Shown here: piece by piece, positions 1-6,865 of the stretch
How the letters are laid out: every line of letters begins with the position of its first letter
Numbering within the stretch: position 1 is the stretch's first letter
NCBI GenBank assembly: GCA_903837255.1
Contig: CAILTZ010000822.1
Location: 1-14,617, forward strand
DNA length: 14,617 nt
Direction: 5' to 3'
Source of the DNA: an uncultured Pirellula sp.
GTDB taxonomy: Bacteria > Planctomycetota > Planctomycetia > Pirellulales > Pirellulaceae
The notes under the pieces: model-generated
What the model was told of the DNA's origin: nothing
Seen by the model: the letters and a program-made list of their open reading frames with translations, nothing else
Database searches by the model: none
Program-made: the position numbers and the translations under genes

Positions 1-84
1 CCTCTGGGCCCGAAGGATTGTGAGCCGATGGTCGTTTCAGCCGATCGAGAGCTCGCTAGGCAGATCATCGATCTTGTTTGCTAA
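1..84 (+). CDS. Possible C-terminal tail of a protein entering from the left edge
   Basis: The first frame is open from base 1 to a TAA at 82-84 and reads PLGPKDCEPMVVSADR, then ELARQIIDLVC. The fragment looks protein-like, with an amphipathic end, no low complexity and a modest G/C preference at third codon positions. The other + frames stop early or read as Arg/Ser-rich noise. It would converge on the barrel gene, with the hairpin at 97-127 between them. It is too short to assign a family, and chance openness over 28 codons cannot be excluded. Confidence 0.35.
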   Translation, partial: PLGPKDCEPMVVSADRELARQIIDLVC

Positions 85-90
85 TCCATC

Positions 91-127
91 AAAAACAAAG
101 ACCCGCCGCAATCTGCGACGGGTCTTT
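91..127 (-). terminator. Intrinsic terminator of the barrel-protein gene
   Basis: A 14-bp stem (97-110 with 114-127) has a 3-nt loop. Read on the minus strand it is followed by GTTTTTG from 96-91. The single imperfect pair is C-A on the plus strand but a G-U wobble in minus-strand RNA, so the hairpin is fully paired only in the minus direction. It begins about 35 nt after the stop codon at 162. The plus direction has no U-tract. Confidence 0.85.
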
Positions 128-161
128 GGAGAATGATTTTCGGATCAGCTCACCACTTGGC

Positions 162-1661
162 TTACCAAGTGAACTCAACCCCTGCGGTGAACCCTTGGTA
201 AACGATGTCCGTCGAATTGTTGATTGTCGCTACCCGACTCGATCCAGGCAGGAACAGCGAAGGCGGATTGCCGTTGAAGTTGTTCGACGCCAGAGCTACG
301 TTGTCGATCCAAAGAACTTGGTAGGAGGTCCGGAATGCCCACGAGTAGTTCAGGCGGTAGACCAACTGCGGTGAAAGCTGCGTGATGTAAGCAGTTCGGT
401 TGTCCACCACAGACTCTTGGATCTCTGGGATTCCAAACGAGGGGAGCGAATTGGCGAAGATCGAAGTATTCTGGTGCGAGCGATTGTTGTAGATACCTGT
501 CTTGAGCTCGACACCCATCTTGATTCCAGGGAGGAAGTTGTACCACAAATCCGTTCCAACTTGCCATCCGACAACAGCATTGCGAGTGGCAACGTTGTAG
601 TCGAAGAATCGCGGACCGTTGTTCGCTTGGCCGTTGTTGTTGAGTCCAGTCGCGGTGAATCGAGATCCTTCATCCAATTCCAGATAACGAACACCTGTCA
701 AGAAGCTTCCTTGGAAGTAACCAGCCGGTTCGCTCCAACGTCGGCGAATGCTAATCTCTCCGTTGTTGAGCGACGAACTGTAATCCAACGTATGGACCAA
801 GGACCGGTCTGAATCGTCAAAGCCACCTGCGGGGAGGGTACCAAAATTGCTGATGAAGGAGTACAAGTTCGCCGAGGCACTTCTAGCACTCGCCGACCCG
901 TGGTAGTTACTCAATCCAAAGTAAGAGAACTCGAGATTCGAGCCCGGACCGACTTGGCAGTTGACCTGAGCGGCCAAGCCTGCTCGCATCGAGTCAGGAA
1001 CAACCATGTCAGTGCCAAGTACAAAATTTCCAGAGTTGGCACCAAGCGAGGAGACCGCAAAGTTGCTACCCCCGGAGGTCCTCGTCAAGCCGATCGTTTC
1101 GATCGAAGCGTCAAACCAGCGTTGAGAAGCAATGCCTCCTTCGCCGTATGGCACCAAGAGCGAGGGAAGACCCGCAATGCAGCCACGCAGTCCTGCGAAA
1201 ATTCCAAAGGGATTTCGGCCGAAGCGGTCCAAGTGGGATCCGCCGCAACCCGGGCAAGGTCCACCGCATTCAGGACAGGGTCCCATCATACCCGGTCCCA
1301 TCATACCCGGTGGGCAACCTTCGGGTCCCATCATCGGCATGCCTTGCATCTGCATGGCTTCCATCTGCATGGCTTGCATCTGCATGGCCTCCATCTGCAT
1401 GGCTTCCATCTGCATGGCTTCCATCTGCATGGCTTCCATAGGGACTCCGGATGCCTCCGGAGCTACCTCCGCGATCGGTTCCTCATACGCAACCCTGGCG
1501 ATGGGTTGCGGGAAGCCTATCGGGGCTCCCTGAGTATTGCTGGAACCTGTGGGCTTGTTCGACCCCCAACTTCCGGGCTTTTGTGCCCATGCGTGTGCGC
1601 TTGACCCAGCCAGGGCCATGCTCGCGATCAAAGTAAGTTTCCAGCCTTTGAGCAGCCTCAT
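162..1661 (-). CDS. BBP7-type outer-membrane beta-barrel protein with Met-rich linker
   Basis: The product is 499 aa. Residues 1-27 form a Sec signal peptide: basic MRLLKGWK, a hydrophobic core, then AHAWAQ. A proline/glycine-rich linker holds about six and a half MEAMQ pentapeptide repeats (about 75-108), GMM/PMM motifs, and two CPxC pairs (C129/C132 and C136/C139). After about residue 145 the sequence alternates aromatic and polar residues with many Asn, Ser and Gly, as in beta-barrel strands, and it ends in a terminal Trp (VEFTW), an outer-membrane barrel signature. The overall plan matches the planctomycete BBP7 family, whose function is unknown. I chose ATG at 1661 because GGAG lies 8 nt upstream; the in-frame GTG at 1670 overlaps that ribosome site. 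The gene stands alone with its own terminator. The barrel assignment is firm; any role (porin, adhesin, metal-related) is inference. Confidence 0.85.
   Translation of the reverse strand: MRLLKGWKLTLIASMALAGSSAHAWAQKPGSWGSNKPTGSSNTQGAPIGFPQPIARVAYEEPIAEVAPEASGVPMEAMQMEAMQMEAMQMEAMQMQAMQMEAMQMQGMPMMGPEGCPPGMMGPGMMGPCPECGGPCPGCGGSHLDRFGRNPFGIFAGLRGCIAGLPSLLVPYGEGGIASQRWFDASIETIGLTRTSGGSNFAVSSLGANSGNFVLGTDMVVPDSMRAGLAAQVNCQVGPGSNLEFSYFGLSNYHGSASARSASANLYSFISNFGTLPAGGFDDSDRSLVHTLDYSSSLNNGEISIRRRWSEPAGYFQGSFLTGVRYLELDEGSRFTATGLNNNGQANNGPRFFDYNVATRNAVVGWQVGTDLWYNFLPGIKMGVELKTGIYNNRSHQNTSIFANSLPSFGIPEIQESVVDNRTAYITQLSPQLVYRLNYSWAFRTSYQVLWIDNVALASNNFNGNPPSLFLPGSSRVATINNSTDIVYQGFTAGVEFTW
1281..1310. 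repeat. Perfect 15-bp tandem duplication inside the barrel gene
   Basis: TCCCATCATACCCGG occurs at 1281-1295 and again at 1296-1310. It encodes the doubled P-G-M-M-G segment of the linker. A diverged third copy of the TCCCATCAT core lies at about 1326. It is in frame (multiple of 3) and typical of slippage-driven expansion. Confidence 0.85.
1339..1440. repeat. 15-bp minisatellite coding for MEAMQ pentapeptides
   Basis: There are six full units and one 12-bp partial unit of ATGGCTTCCATCTGC (plus-strand form), with 1-2 substitutions per copy, such as ATGCCTTGCATCTGC in the first. On the coding minus strand the units give MEAMQ or MQAMQ. Copy number would change without a frameshift. There are no spacers, so this is not a CRISPR array. 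Confidence 0.9.
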
Positions 1662-1919
1662 CGAATTCACTCCAGTGCGTTTGCCACCGGTTTGTCCGGC
1701 ACCGTCCCATCAATTGGAACGGCAGGAATACCTAATACCTCCGGAATTATCGGCACGACTAGCAGCAAACGTTCGGCGAAACGGTATTTTTCTCCCTACG
1801 ACCCGCAAAAAGAGATCCAGTAGCATCTTGGGAAATGACAGCAATGTTTGACTATCAAGTTCCAAAGCGGGCTTGGTGCAGGGCGCGAGCCTAAGCGATT
1901 TGAGGCCCCAAACGAGTTC

Positions 1920-2351
1920 CTAGACGATTTGAGGAACAGCGTAGCCGGCTCGGTACTGGCGTTTGATCAGCGCGTTGCCTTGCTCAGCATATTGACCAAC
2001 AAACCGACCGGTCTTGGTATCGAGCTCCATCCAGTGGCTCATGCGTATGGCTTGGTCACCCGGGTCGATACCCTGGGAGTTCAGATGCTCGATCGTCTGC
2101 TCGATAAGTTCTTCCCAGCCTGGATGATTCCTGGCCGATTCGACCTTTTGGCCAAGCTCTCGGTGATCGCCAGCTTGGAAGCAGATGTTGGCTCTGCCGC
2201 CACAGCTGAGGAATCCGAGGCGGATTTCATCGTTGGCCGATGCATAGGCGCTGAGTCGAGGGGACAGAGCCATGCCGCTGGCAAGCGTCGCGGTTCGGAG
2301 GAGGAATGGGCGACGAGCCAACAGAGGGCTATGCACGGGTGGGTTGACCAT
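1920..2351 (-). pseudogene. Internally deleted Gfo/Idh/MocA-family oxidoreductase (Tat-exported)
   Basis: This is an open 143-aa frame that joins two non-adjacent parts of a normally 400-450 aa planctomycete Gfo/Idh/MocA oxidoreductase. Residues 1-40 are a twin-arginine signal (ARRPFLLRTATLASGMALS, then an Ala-rich cleavage zone). Residues 41-53 are the first Rossmann strand and glycine loop (DEIRLGFLSCGGR). From about residue 54 it continues with the family's usual C-terminal region: an ANICFQAG segment, a helix, then LDTKTGRFVG, NALIKRQYRAGYAVPQIV and a natural stop. The rest of the NAD-binding domain, including the EKP-type catalytic region, and nearly all of the beta-sheet domain are missing, roughly 250-300 residues. 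The join (about 2185-2200) keeps the frame. It starts 3 nt after the HNH stop codon and has no clear Shine-Dalgarno site. It is unlikely to be an active dehydrogenase; I infer a recent deletion because no frameshift or stop has accumulated. Confidence 0.75.
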
Positions 2352-2354
2352 GGC

Positions 2355-2972
2355 TTAATTGACAGTTCCGGCCGAAGGCAAAAACGTTTTCCAAGAGCTA
2401 TAACGAGGGTCTTTGAGGGTCACGGAGATTCCGGGGTTGGCCGAAGGTCGGACCGGATCGCTCAGGAGTTTCATTCCAGCCTGGACCGGGGTGCGGCCAC
2501 CCTTCTTGCTGTTGCAACTGACGCAGGAGCACACGACATTTTCCCAGGTTGTTTTACCACCTTGAGAGCGGGGTACAACGTGATCGAGGCTCAATTGGCT
2601 CATCGCACGAGCTTGACCACAGTATTGGCAACGGTGAGAGTCGCGGGCGAATAAGGTTTTGCGGTTGAAGCGGACAGTTGATTTCGGAACGCGATCGTAG
2701 AGGACCAGGCGGATGATCCGAGGGACTTGCAGTTCCCGGGTAGGTGTTTTGATATAATCCTCCCCGGGTTGCTTTTCCATGCAATGCAGATCGGAGAGCT
2801 CGGACCAGTTTTCAAAATCGTAGTTGATGTACTGGTCGTCTTCGATCGTGATCACTTCAGCGCAGCTGCGATAAAGCAATGTCATCGCTCGGCGCACATC
2901 GACCACACGGATGGCCATGTAGAACCTGTTTAATACCAGTACGCTACAGTCTAATGAGGAGCTATCGCTCAT
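2355..2972 (-). CDS. HNH endonuclease, planctomycete chromosomal type
   Basis: The product is 205 aa. The N-terminal half (VLVLNRFYMAIRVVDVRRAM onward) is the domain that precedes HNH in a family common and often duplicated in planctomycetes. The nuclease core runs from about 106 to 162: CQYC (C115, C118), LDHVVPRSQGG with D130-H131, N145 in WENVV, then CVSCN (C150, C153, N154). This is the HNN variant of the beta-beta-alpha-metal fold with a four-cysteine structural zinc site. It ends with the family-like YSSWKTFLPS segment. I chose ATG 2972 because GGGAGGA sits 6 nt upstream; the frame stays open for 62 codons further upstream but that part lacks family character. No toxin, immunity, phage or restriction gene is adjacent, so the biological role is unknown. 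The oxidoreductase remnant follows 3 nt downstream. Confidence 0.85.
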   Translation of the reverse strand: MSDSSSLDCSVLVLNRFYMAIRVVDVRRAMTLLYRSCAEVITIEDDQYINYDFENWSELSDLHCMEKQPGEDYIKTPTRELQVPRIIRLVLYDRVPKSTVRFNRKTLFARDSHRCQYCGQARAMSQLSLDHVVPRSQGGKTTWENVVCSCVSCNSKKGGRTPVQAGMKLLSDPVRPSANPGISVTLKDPRYSSWKTFLPSAGTVN

Positions 2973-2978
2973 CGGGTG

Positions 2979-2985
2979 TCCTCCC
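2979..2985 (-). promoter_or_regulatory. Ribosome binding site that fixes the HNH start
   Basis: The minus strand reads GGGAGGA here, with a 6-nt spacer to ATG at 2972. It is among the strongest Shine-Dalgarno matches in the window and argues against the 62-codon upstream extension. Confidence 0.75.
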
Positions 2986-3068
2986 GAAACATCTTCCTGG
3001 GATATGGTCAAAACCGCCACCTGCCGGGGGATTTTAACCATTTTTGGGGGGGCGATCCAAGTGCCTTT

Positions 3069-3098
3069 CGGCGATTTGGGTTCCTTGCGGCGATTTGG
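3069..3098. repeat. Direct repeat in the HNH/acyltransferase divergent spacer
   Basis: CGGCGATTTGG occurs at 3069-3079 and 3088-3098, a 19-bp period (about two helical turns). It lies in the 260-bp spacer between divergent genes, where I found no convincing -35/-10 pair. Same-face spacing would suit a regulator binding site, but slippage or chance is equally possible. Confidence 0.35.
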
Positions 3099-3232
3099 AC
3101 CGGGGATTCGTATTGTAATCAGTTTTCGTTGGCTCTGGGAATTCGAAGAAATCTTCATCGATTCCTGACAGAACTTGCGGTAAACTTCGCCTCATTCGCA
3201 AGATCCACACTACCGATTTTTGATGAAACTCG

Positions 3233-3889
3233 ATGTCAAAGCAACTTGTGTTTATTCTGGGCGGCGGTGGCCATGCCAAGATGGTGATTGAAGCGTTTCT
3301 CTCGATGGACCGGTACAAGCTTTTTGGCTGTTTGGATACGAGTCCTACGAGCGACCAGATTTTGGGTTTTCCGATCTTCTCCGAGAACGAAGATACCTTG
3401 GGTCGGTTGCTCGAGGCCCGAGCTCTTGCGTTTGTTGCCATCGGAGACAACAGGCTGCGAGAGCGGGTCAGTGGCCAAGTTCAATTGCGGGGTTTTGAAT
3501 TGGCTACCGCGATTGCTCAAAGCGCCTACATTTCGCCTTCGGCACTCGTTGGACCCGGGACCGTGGTCATGCCCAAAGCCGTTGTCGGATCGATGGCTCG
3601 CATCGGTCGAGGTGTGATTCTCAACACGTCCAGTTCGGTGGACCATGATTCGATCGTGGGGGACTATGCCCACATCGCCCCGGGTTGCCATCTAGCTGGG
3701 AACGTTCAGGTCGACCAAGGTGCGATGCTAGGAATTGGGACGTGTGTGATCCCCCAACGCCGCATCGGTGCTTGGTCGATCCTAGGAGCCAATTCCACGG
3801 TCGTTCGGGACATCCCTGCGGAAACGACGTATGTTGGAACACCGGCACGAGAAGCTTCGGTGCCCGCACCTCGATCGCTCGATTCGTAG
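3233..3889 (+). CDS. NeuD/PglD-like sugar O/N-acyltransferase (left-handed beta-helix)
   Basis: The product is 218 aa, the usual length for the NeuD/PglD family, which transfers acetyl from acetyl-CoA to nucleotide-linked or polymeric sugars in the cytoplasm. The N-terminal Rossmann-like domain starts with VFILGGGGHAK (6-16), the glycine loop that binds the nucleotide sugar. From about residue 98 come hexapeptide repeats of a left-handed beta-helix (ISPSALVGPGTVVMPKAVVG onward). The SSVDHDSIVGDYAHIAPG block holds H138, matching the catalytic base of PglD, and H147. The tail VRDIPAETTYVGTPAR is the family's closing segment. ATG 3233 has only a weak ribosome site. It is followed after 34 nt by a GNAT acetyltransferase on the same strand, a probable two-gene unit. 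The actual sugar cannot be told; no glycan cluster is visible here. Confidence 0.85.
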   Translation: MSKQLVFILGGGGHAKMVIEAFLSMDRYKLFGCLDTSPTSDQILGFPIFSENEDTLGRLLEARALAFVAIGDNRLRERVSGQVQLRGFELATAIAQSAYISPSALVGPGTVVMPKAVVGSMARIGRGVILNTSSSVDHDSIVGDYAHIAPGCHLAGNVQVDQGAMLGIGTCVIPQRRIGAWSILGANSTVVRDIPAETTYVGTPAREASVPAPRSLDS

Positions 3890-3923
3890 CCTCGATACGT
3901 AGACCAGGAGCAAATGTGCTGCG

Positions 3924-4496
3924 ATGACGATATCCCGATCTGTATTTATCAAGCGGTACCGGATGCAAATCGAGCTTGCAGCTTGCATGGATTGGATTTC
4001 GCAGCCGGCAGTCTCACCACCATCCCTCGAGTGGCTGGCTTGGCACCCGAAACTGGTCCATCAGCATGCGACGGTCAAGTGGGAGAGTTTTCGTCAGGAG
4101 ATGGATGGGAATGTCTTTCCGAGTTTGGCCAATCGCGAGGGATGCAGGCAGCTGATGCGAGAGATCTCGCTCAAGAGCAACTTTGTGCCTGAGGCCACTT
4201 GGTTGGCTTGCAGCAGCGAGTCTCTGGGAAGGGACAAGGGTGTCGGCACGATCCAAGGATTGCGAGCAGGTCCTGTCCACGGTGCGATACAGAACATCGG
4301 GGTGGTCGCAGCCTGGAGGGGCCGTGGGGTTGGCAAGGAGCTCATTCGCAGAGCCTTGCGAGGCTTTTATCTGACCGGGTGCCGCAGGGTGACCCTGGAA
4401 GTCACCACGCATAATTTTCGCGCGATTGAGCTCTATGAATCGGTGGGTTTCCGAGCGATCGAGACGGTTTACAAATACAGTTTTTTTGGGGGCTGA
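3924..4496 (+). CDS. GNAT-family N-acetyltransferase
   Basis: The product is 190 aa. The C-terminal half carries the GNAT acetyl-CoA site: IQNIGVVAAWRGRGVGKELI, with the pyrophosphate loop RGRGVG at 132-137 (motif A), then LEVTTHNFRAIELYESVGF (motif B), whose Asn-Ala-Leu-Tyr pattern is typical. The N-terminal segments KRYRMQIEL, NVFPSLANREGCRQLMREIS and FVPEATWLA fit a planctomycete subfamily I recognise, of unknown substrate. AGGAG at 3906-3910 lies 13 nt before ATG 3924, longer than ideal; the ATG at 3914 is out of frame. It is 34 nt downstream of the NeuD-like gene and probably co-transcribed. It converges on hemA with only 24 nt between stop codons, and I see no clear terminator there. 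Confidence 0.85.
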   Translation: MTISRSVFIKRYRMQIELAACMDWISQPAVSPPSLEWLAWHPKLVHQHATVKWESFRQEMDGNVFPSLANREGCRQLMREISLKSNFVPEATWLACSSESLGRDKGVGTIQGLRAGPVHGAIQNIGVVAAWRGRGVGKELIRRALRGFYLTGCRRVTLEVTTHNFRAIELYESVGFRAIETVYKYSFFGG

Positions 4497-4520
4497 GCCG
4501 GGCTTGGAGATGTCCAGAGG

Positions 4521-5798
4521 CTAGCTGAGTTTAAACAGACGGCGGATGGCCGTCGCGAGCGACTCGCGGTGCTCTTCGTGCGGAGCATCGCGCAGGGACT
4601 GCAAGGGACCGTGCAAGAGTTTGTTGATCACGCGATCGATTGCTTGCTGGATCTCTTGCTGGGCCTCGTGGCTCAAGTCGTGCATCGACTGCTTGGAAAG
4701 GAGTCGTTGCAGCTCAGTATCGCGGATCAGGACCGCTTGGTCTTTGAGTGCTCGAATCGTATCACCGGACTGACGCAGATTCCAGTCGGCGAGGATTCGC
4801 TGGACTTCCTCATCGATGATCTTGCGGGCTTTGGGAAGCTGCTGTTTGCGGAAGGCTTCGTTGCGTTGGCAGACATTTTGAAGATCGTCGACTGAGTAGA
4901 GGTAAACGCTCGGGAGCCTTGCAATCGATGCCTCGAAGTCCCGAGGGACGGCTAGGTCTAGGATCAGCAGATTTCCCCGCGTCCGCTTGGTCAGGATGTT
5001 CCTGAGGCGTGTTTCGGTGACGATCGGTTCAGGGGCCCCGGTGGTGCTCACGACCAGATCTGCTTGTGCAAGCAACCCATCGAGAGATTCCCACGGCTGA
5101 GCGCGAAGCTGGAATTGCAGGGCAACGTTTTGGGCTCTTTCGAGCGATCGGTTGACGATATCGATGTTCCGTGCGCCTGCATCGATCAAGTACTGGAGGG
5201 TTTCAACACCCATTTCTCCGCTGCCGATGACCAGGATCTTTTTATCGTCGAAGCGTTCGTAGAACTCTGAGGCTACTTCGCTGACCGCAACGCTCGGTAC
5301 GCTGATCCTGCGTCGGTGGATTTCTGTCTCGGTGGTGACCCGTTTGGAAACTTGGTTGGCGTGTTGAAAAAGCGAATGCATGACCGATCCGGCCGCACCT
5401 TCGAGTTTCGAGCGATCGTAGGCGCTGCGCACCTGTGCGGAGATTTGCGATTCGCCGACCACCAGGGAATCGATGCTGCTGACGACGCTGAAGAGATGCT
5501 CGACGGCATGGCTGTCCTCTCGAACCTTGAAGTACTCTTGGATGGTTCCAAGGCCGATCTCATGAAAGTTCGACAAGAACCGCTGGAGGTCCTGCGGTGT
5601 AGGTGTTTTGTCCTGCTCGCTTGCTCCACAGTAGAGTTCGACCCGATTGCAGGTGTTGAGCAAGACCGCTTCGGCGTCAGGGAACCGTTCTTTGATTTCC
5701 GAAAGGGCTCGTGTAACCTCTTCGGAGGTAAAGGCGACCTGTTCGCGGATCTCAAGTGGAGTCTCGTGGTGGCTGCACCCGATCATTCGCAGCTTCAT
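4521..5798 (-). CDS. hemA: Glutamyl-tRNA reductase
   Basis: The product is 425 aa, normal length. HemA reduces Glu-tRNA(Glu) with NADPH to glutamate-1-semialdehyde, the first committed step of tetrapyrrole synthesis by the C5 pathway. The catalytic domain has LLNTCNRVELY with nucleophile C50, and HLFSVVSSIDSLVVGESQI (101-119), a family signature with the conserved His. The NADPH domain has ILVIGSGEMG (GSGEMG 192-197) and VVSTTGAPEPI. The C-terminal helices (about 310-425) form the dimerisation domain. The start ATG overlaps the stop of the upstream hemX-like gene (ATGA, 5795-5798), with GGGGTGA just upstream, indicating translational coupling. A tetrapyrrole gene of this kind is expected in an organism with cytochromes such as the one encoded at 9054-11540. 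Confidence 0.97.
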   Translation of the reverse strand: MKLRMIGCSHHETPLEIREQVAFTSEEVTRALSEIKERFPDAEAVLLNTCNRVELYCGASEQDKTPTPQDLQRFLSNFHEIGLGTIQEYFKVREDSHAVEHLFSVVSSIDSLVVGESQISAQVRSAYDRSKLEGAAGSVMHSLFQHANQVSKRVTTETEIHRRRISVPSVAVSEVASEFYERFDDKKILVIGSGEMGVETLQYLIDAGARNIDIVNRSLERAQNVALQFQLRAQPWESLDGLLAQADLVVSTTGAPEPIVTETRLRNILTKRTRGNLLILDLAVPRDFEASIARLPSVYLYSVDDLQNVCQRNEAFRKQQLPKARKIIDEEVQRILADWNLRQSGDTIRALKDQAVLIRDTELQRLLSKQSMHDLSHEAQQEIQQAIDRVINKLLHGPLQSLRDAPHEEHRESLATAIRRLFKLS

Positions 5799-6682
5799 GC
5801 ATCACCCCGCGACGAAATGGGAGCCTCTGGAGCATCCTGCTGGGGTTTGCTGGCTCCGTGCGGAGCGGTGACCACGGCTGCCACGGCGGCCACGACAATG
5901 ATGAATGACAGGATGTTCAGACCCGCAGTCCACTCCCCCTTGCCCCGATGCGAGGAGATTTTTTGTGCAACGGCCGCAATGCAAAGCCAAGCAAATAGCC
6001 CCGTGGTCATCAGGATGCCGCGATCGGTCCAAGCCACAAAGCCATCTCGGGTAAAGTTCATGATCGCCCCTGAAATCACGCCAAAACCGATCGATGCCGC
6101 GCTGCCCAAGATGCACTTGCGCCCCATCTGCTGCAAATACTCCAGCGAGGGCAATCGAAAAGTCCATCGTCGTGCCAAGGAATGCTTGAGCTTCCAAGCA
6201 TGCACAAAGTACATCACCGCCGAGGCGAATCCCAAAGCCACGAGAATCGTTCCGATAAGCATGGCCATCGAGTGGACCATCCGCCAGAACGATACCGTCG
6301 AAGTGGATCGACCCATGGGGCTTTCCGATGGAAAGACCACCGCTAGGACCACCAGCAACAAGATCAGCGGTAAGAGAAACAAACCGATCTGTTTGTCCGA
6401 ACGTCTCCAGAGCATCACGCAATAAGCCAGTGCCATCGTCCAGGCCGCGACGATCGACCAATCCGCCCAGGTCTTTAAATACCTGAGTCCCTGCTCCTGG
6501 GCGATACCTGCTGCTACGACATCGGCCAAGTAGAGGGTATGGGTTAGCCATGCCACCAGGAACATCCCCAAGGAGAGTCTCGTAAGCCACTCTCGGAGCG
6601 ATTCGCGGGATGTTGCGGAACGCAAAGCTTCGAGCACAAGGACCAGCAAGTAAGCGATTAGGAAACAGCTCGCGTTTGGCAT
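5795..6682 (-). CDS. hemX: HemX/CcsA-like membrane protein (cytochrome c assembly family)
   Basis: The product is 295 aa with about eight hydrophobic helices (for example 3-17, 37-55, 76-92, 99-117, 132-160, 192-210, 222-240, 252-272). It belongs to the CcmC/CcsA/HemX cytochrome c assembly superfamily. WRMVHSMAMLIGTILVALGF (about 133-152) holds the conserved membrane His seen in heme handlers, and HTLYL in an early helix supplies another. Where CcsA has the tryptophan-rich WGxxWxWD heme loop, this protein has only FVAWTDRG, so the WWD motif is degenerate, which favours HemX over a true CcsA. Gene order hemX then hemA with an ATGA overlap is the classic arrangement in which HemX affects HemA abundance. 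ATG 6682 has GAGGAG 9 nt upstream. The last 20 residues are a hydrophilic Pro/Ala-rich tail. Confidence 0.82.
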   Translation of the reverse strand: MPNASCFLIAYLLVLVLEALRSATSRESLREWLTRLSLGMFLVAWLTHTLYLADVVAAGIAQEQGLRYLKTWADWSIVAAWTMALAYCVMLWRRSDKQIGLFLLPLILLLVVLAVVFPSESPMGRSTSTVSFWRMVHSMAMLIGTILVALGFASAVMYFVHAWKLKHSLARRWTFRLPSLEYLQQMGRKCILGSAASIGFGVISGAIMNFTRDGFVAWTDRGILMTTGLFAWLCIAAVAQKISSHRGKGEWTAGLNILSFIIVVAAVAAVVTAPHGASKPQQDAPEAPISSRGDA

Positions 6683-6691
6683 CTATCGAAG

Positions 6692-6697
6692 CTCCTC
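6692..6697 (-). promoter_or_regulatory. Ribosome binding site of the hemX-hemA operon
   Basis: The minus strand reads GAGGAG with a 9-nt spacer to ATG 6682. It is a strong match supporting this start. Confidence 0.7.
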
Positions 6698-6713
6698 AGG
6701 AACCGATCGAGCA

Positions 6714-6743
6714 GTCGCATAAAACAGGGTCGCATAAAACAGG
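6714..6743. repeat. Perfect 15-bp tandem duplication upstream of hemX
   Basis: GTCGCATAAAACAGG occurs at 6714-6728 and 6729-6743, 32-61 bp upstream of the hemX start. On the coding strand each copy reads CCTGTTTTATGCGAC, which includes a TTTTAT block that could serve as a -10-like element. It may be a duplicated promoter element, a regulator site or a slippage product. Confidence 0.8.
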
Positions 6744-6784
6744 GGTGCATCTGTCGATGAATCATCTATGAGCTTGCCTGTTGC

Positions 6785-6818
6785 AAAAAAAATCCCCGTG
6801 CATACTCTGCACAGGGAT
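6785..6818 (-). terminator. Strong intrinsic terminator of the acidic-protein gene
   Basis: An 11-bp stem (6792-6802 with 6808-6818) and a 5-nt loop are followed on the minus strand by an unbroken run of eight T. The only non-Watson-Crick position is C-A on the plus strand but G-U in minus-strand RNA, so it is built for the minus direction. It starts about 47 nt after the stop at 6866 and separates this gene from hemX-hemA. Confidence 0.9.
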
Positions 6819-6865
6819 AGTTTATCTTGACTTGACCAAAACGCTAACCGTTTGTCGAAGATCGA

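Noticed and set aside
1339..1440. Short regular repeats considered as a CRISPR array
   Set aside because: Units are 15 bp, contiguous and without spacers, and they encode an in-frame pentapeptide.
900..1604. Plus-strand 234-aa frame with repeated HLHGFHLHGL, resembling a His-rich metal protein
   Set aside because: It is the antisense reading of the MEAMQ minisatellite inside the barrel gene, whose signal peptide, barrel pattern and terminator are all on the minus strand.
1848..2654. Plus-strand 268-aa open frame across the oxidoreductase remnant and HNH gene
   Set aside because: It has no recognisable domain or ribosome site and is antisense to two frames with clear family motifs.
5316..6425. 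Plus-strand 369-aa open frame opposite hemA and hemX
   Set aside because: Long antisense frames are common in G/C-rich third-position genes; no motif is visible and both minus-strand genes are certain.
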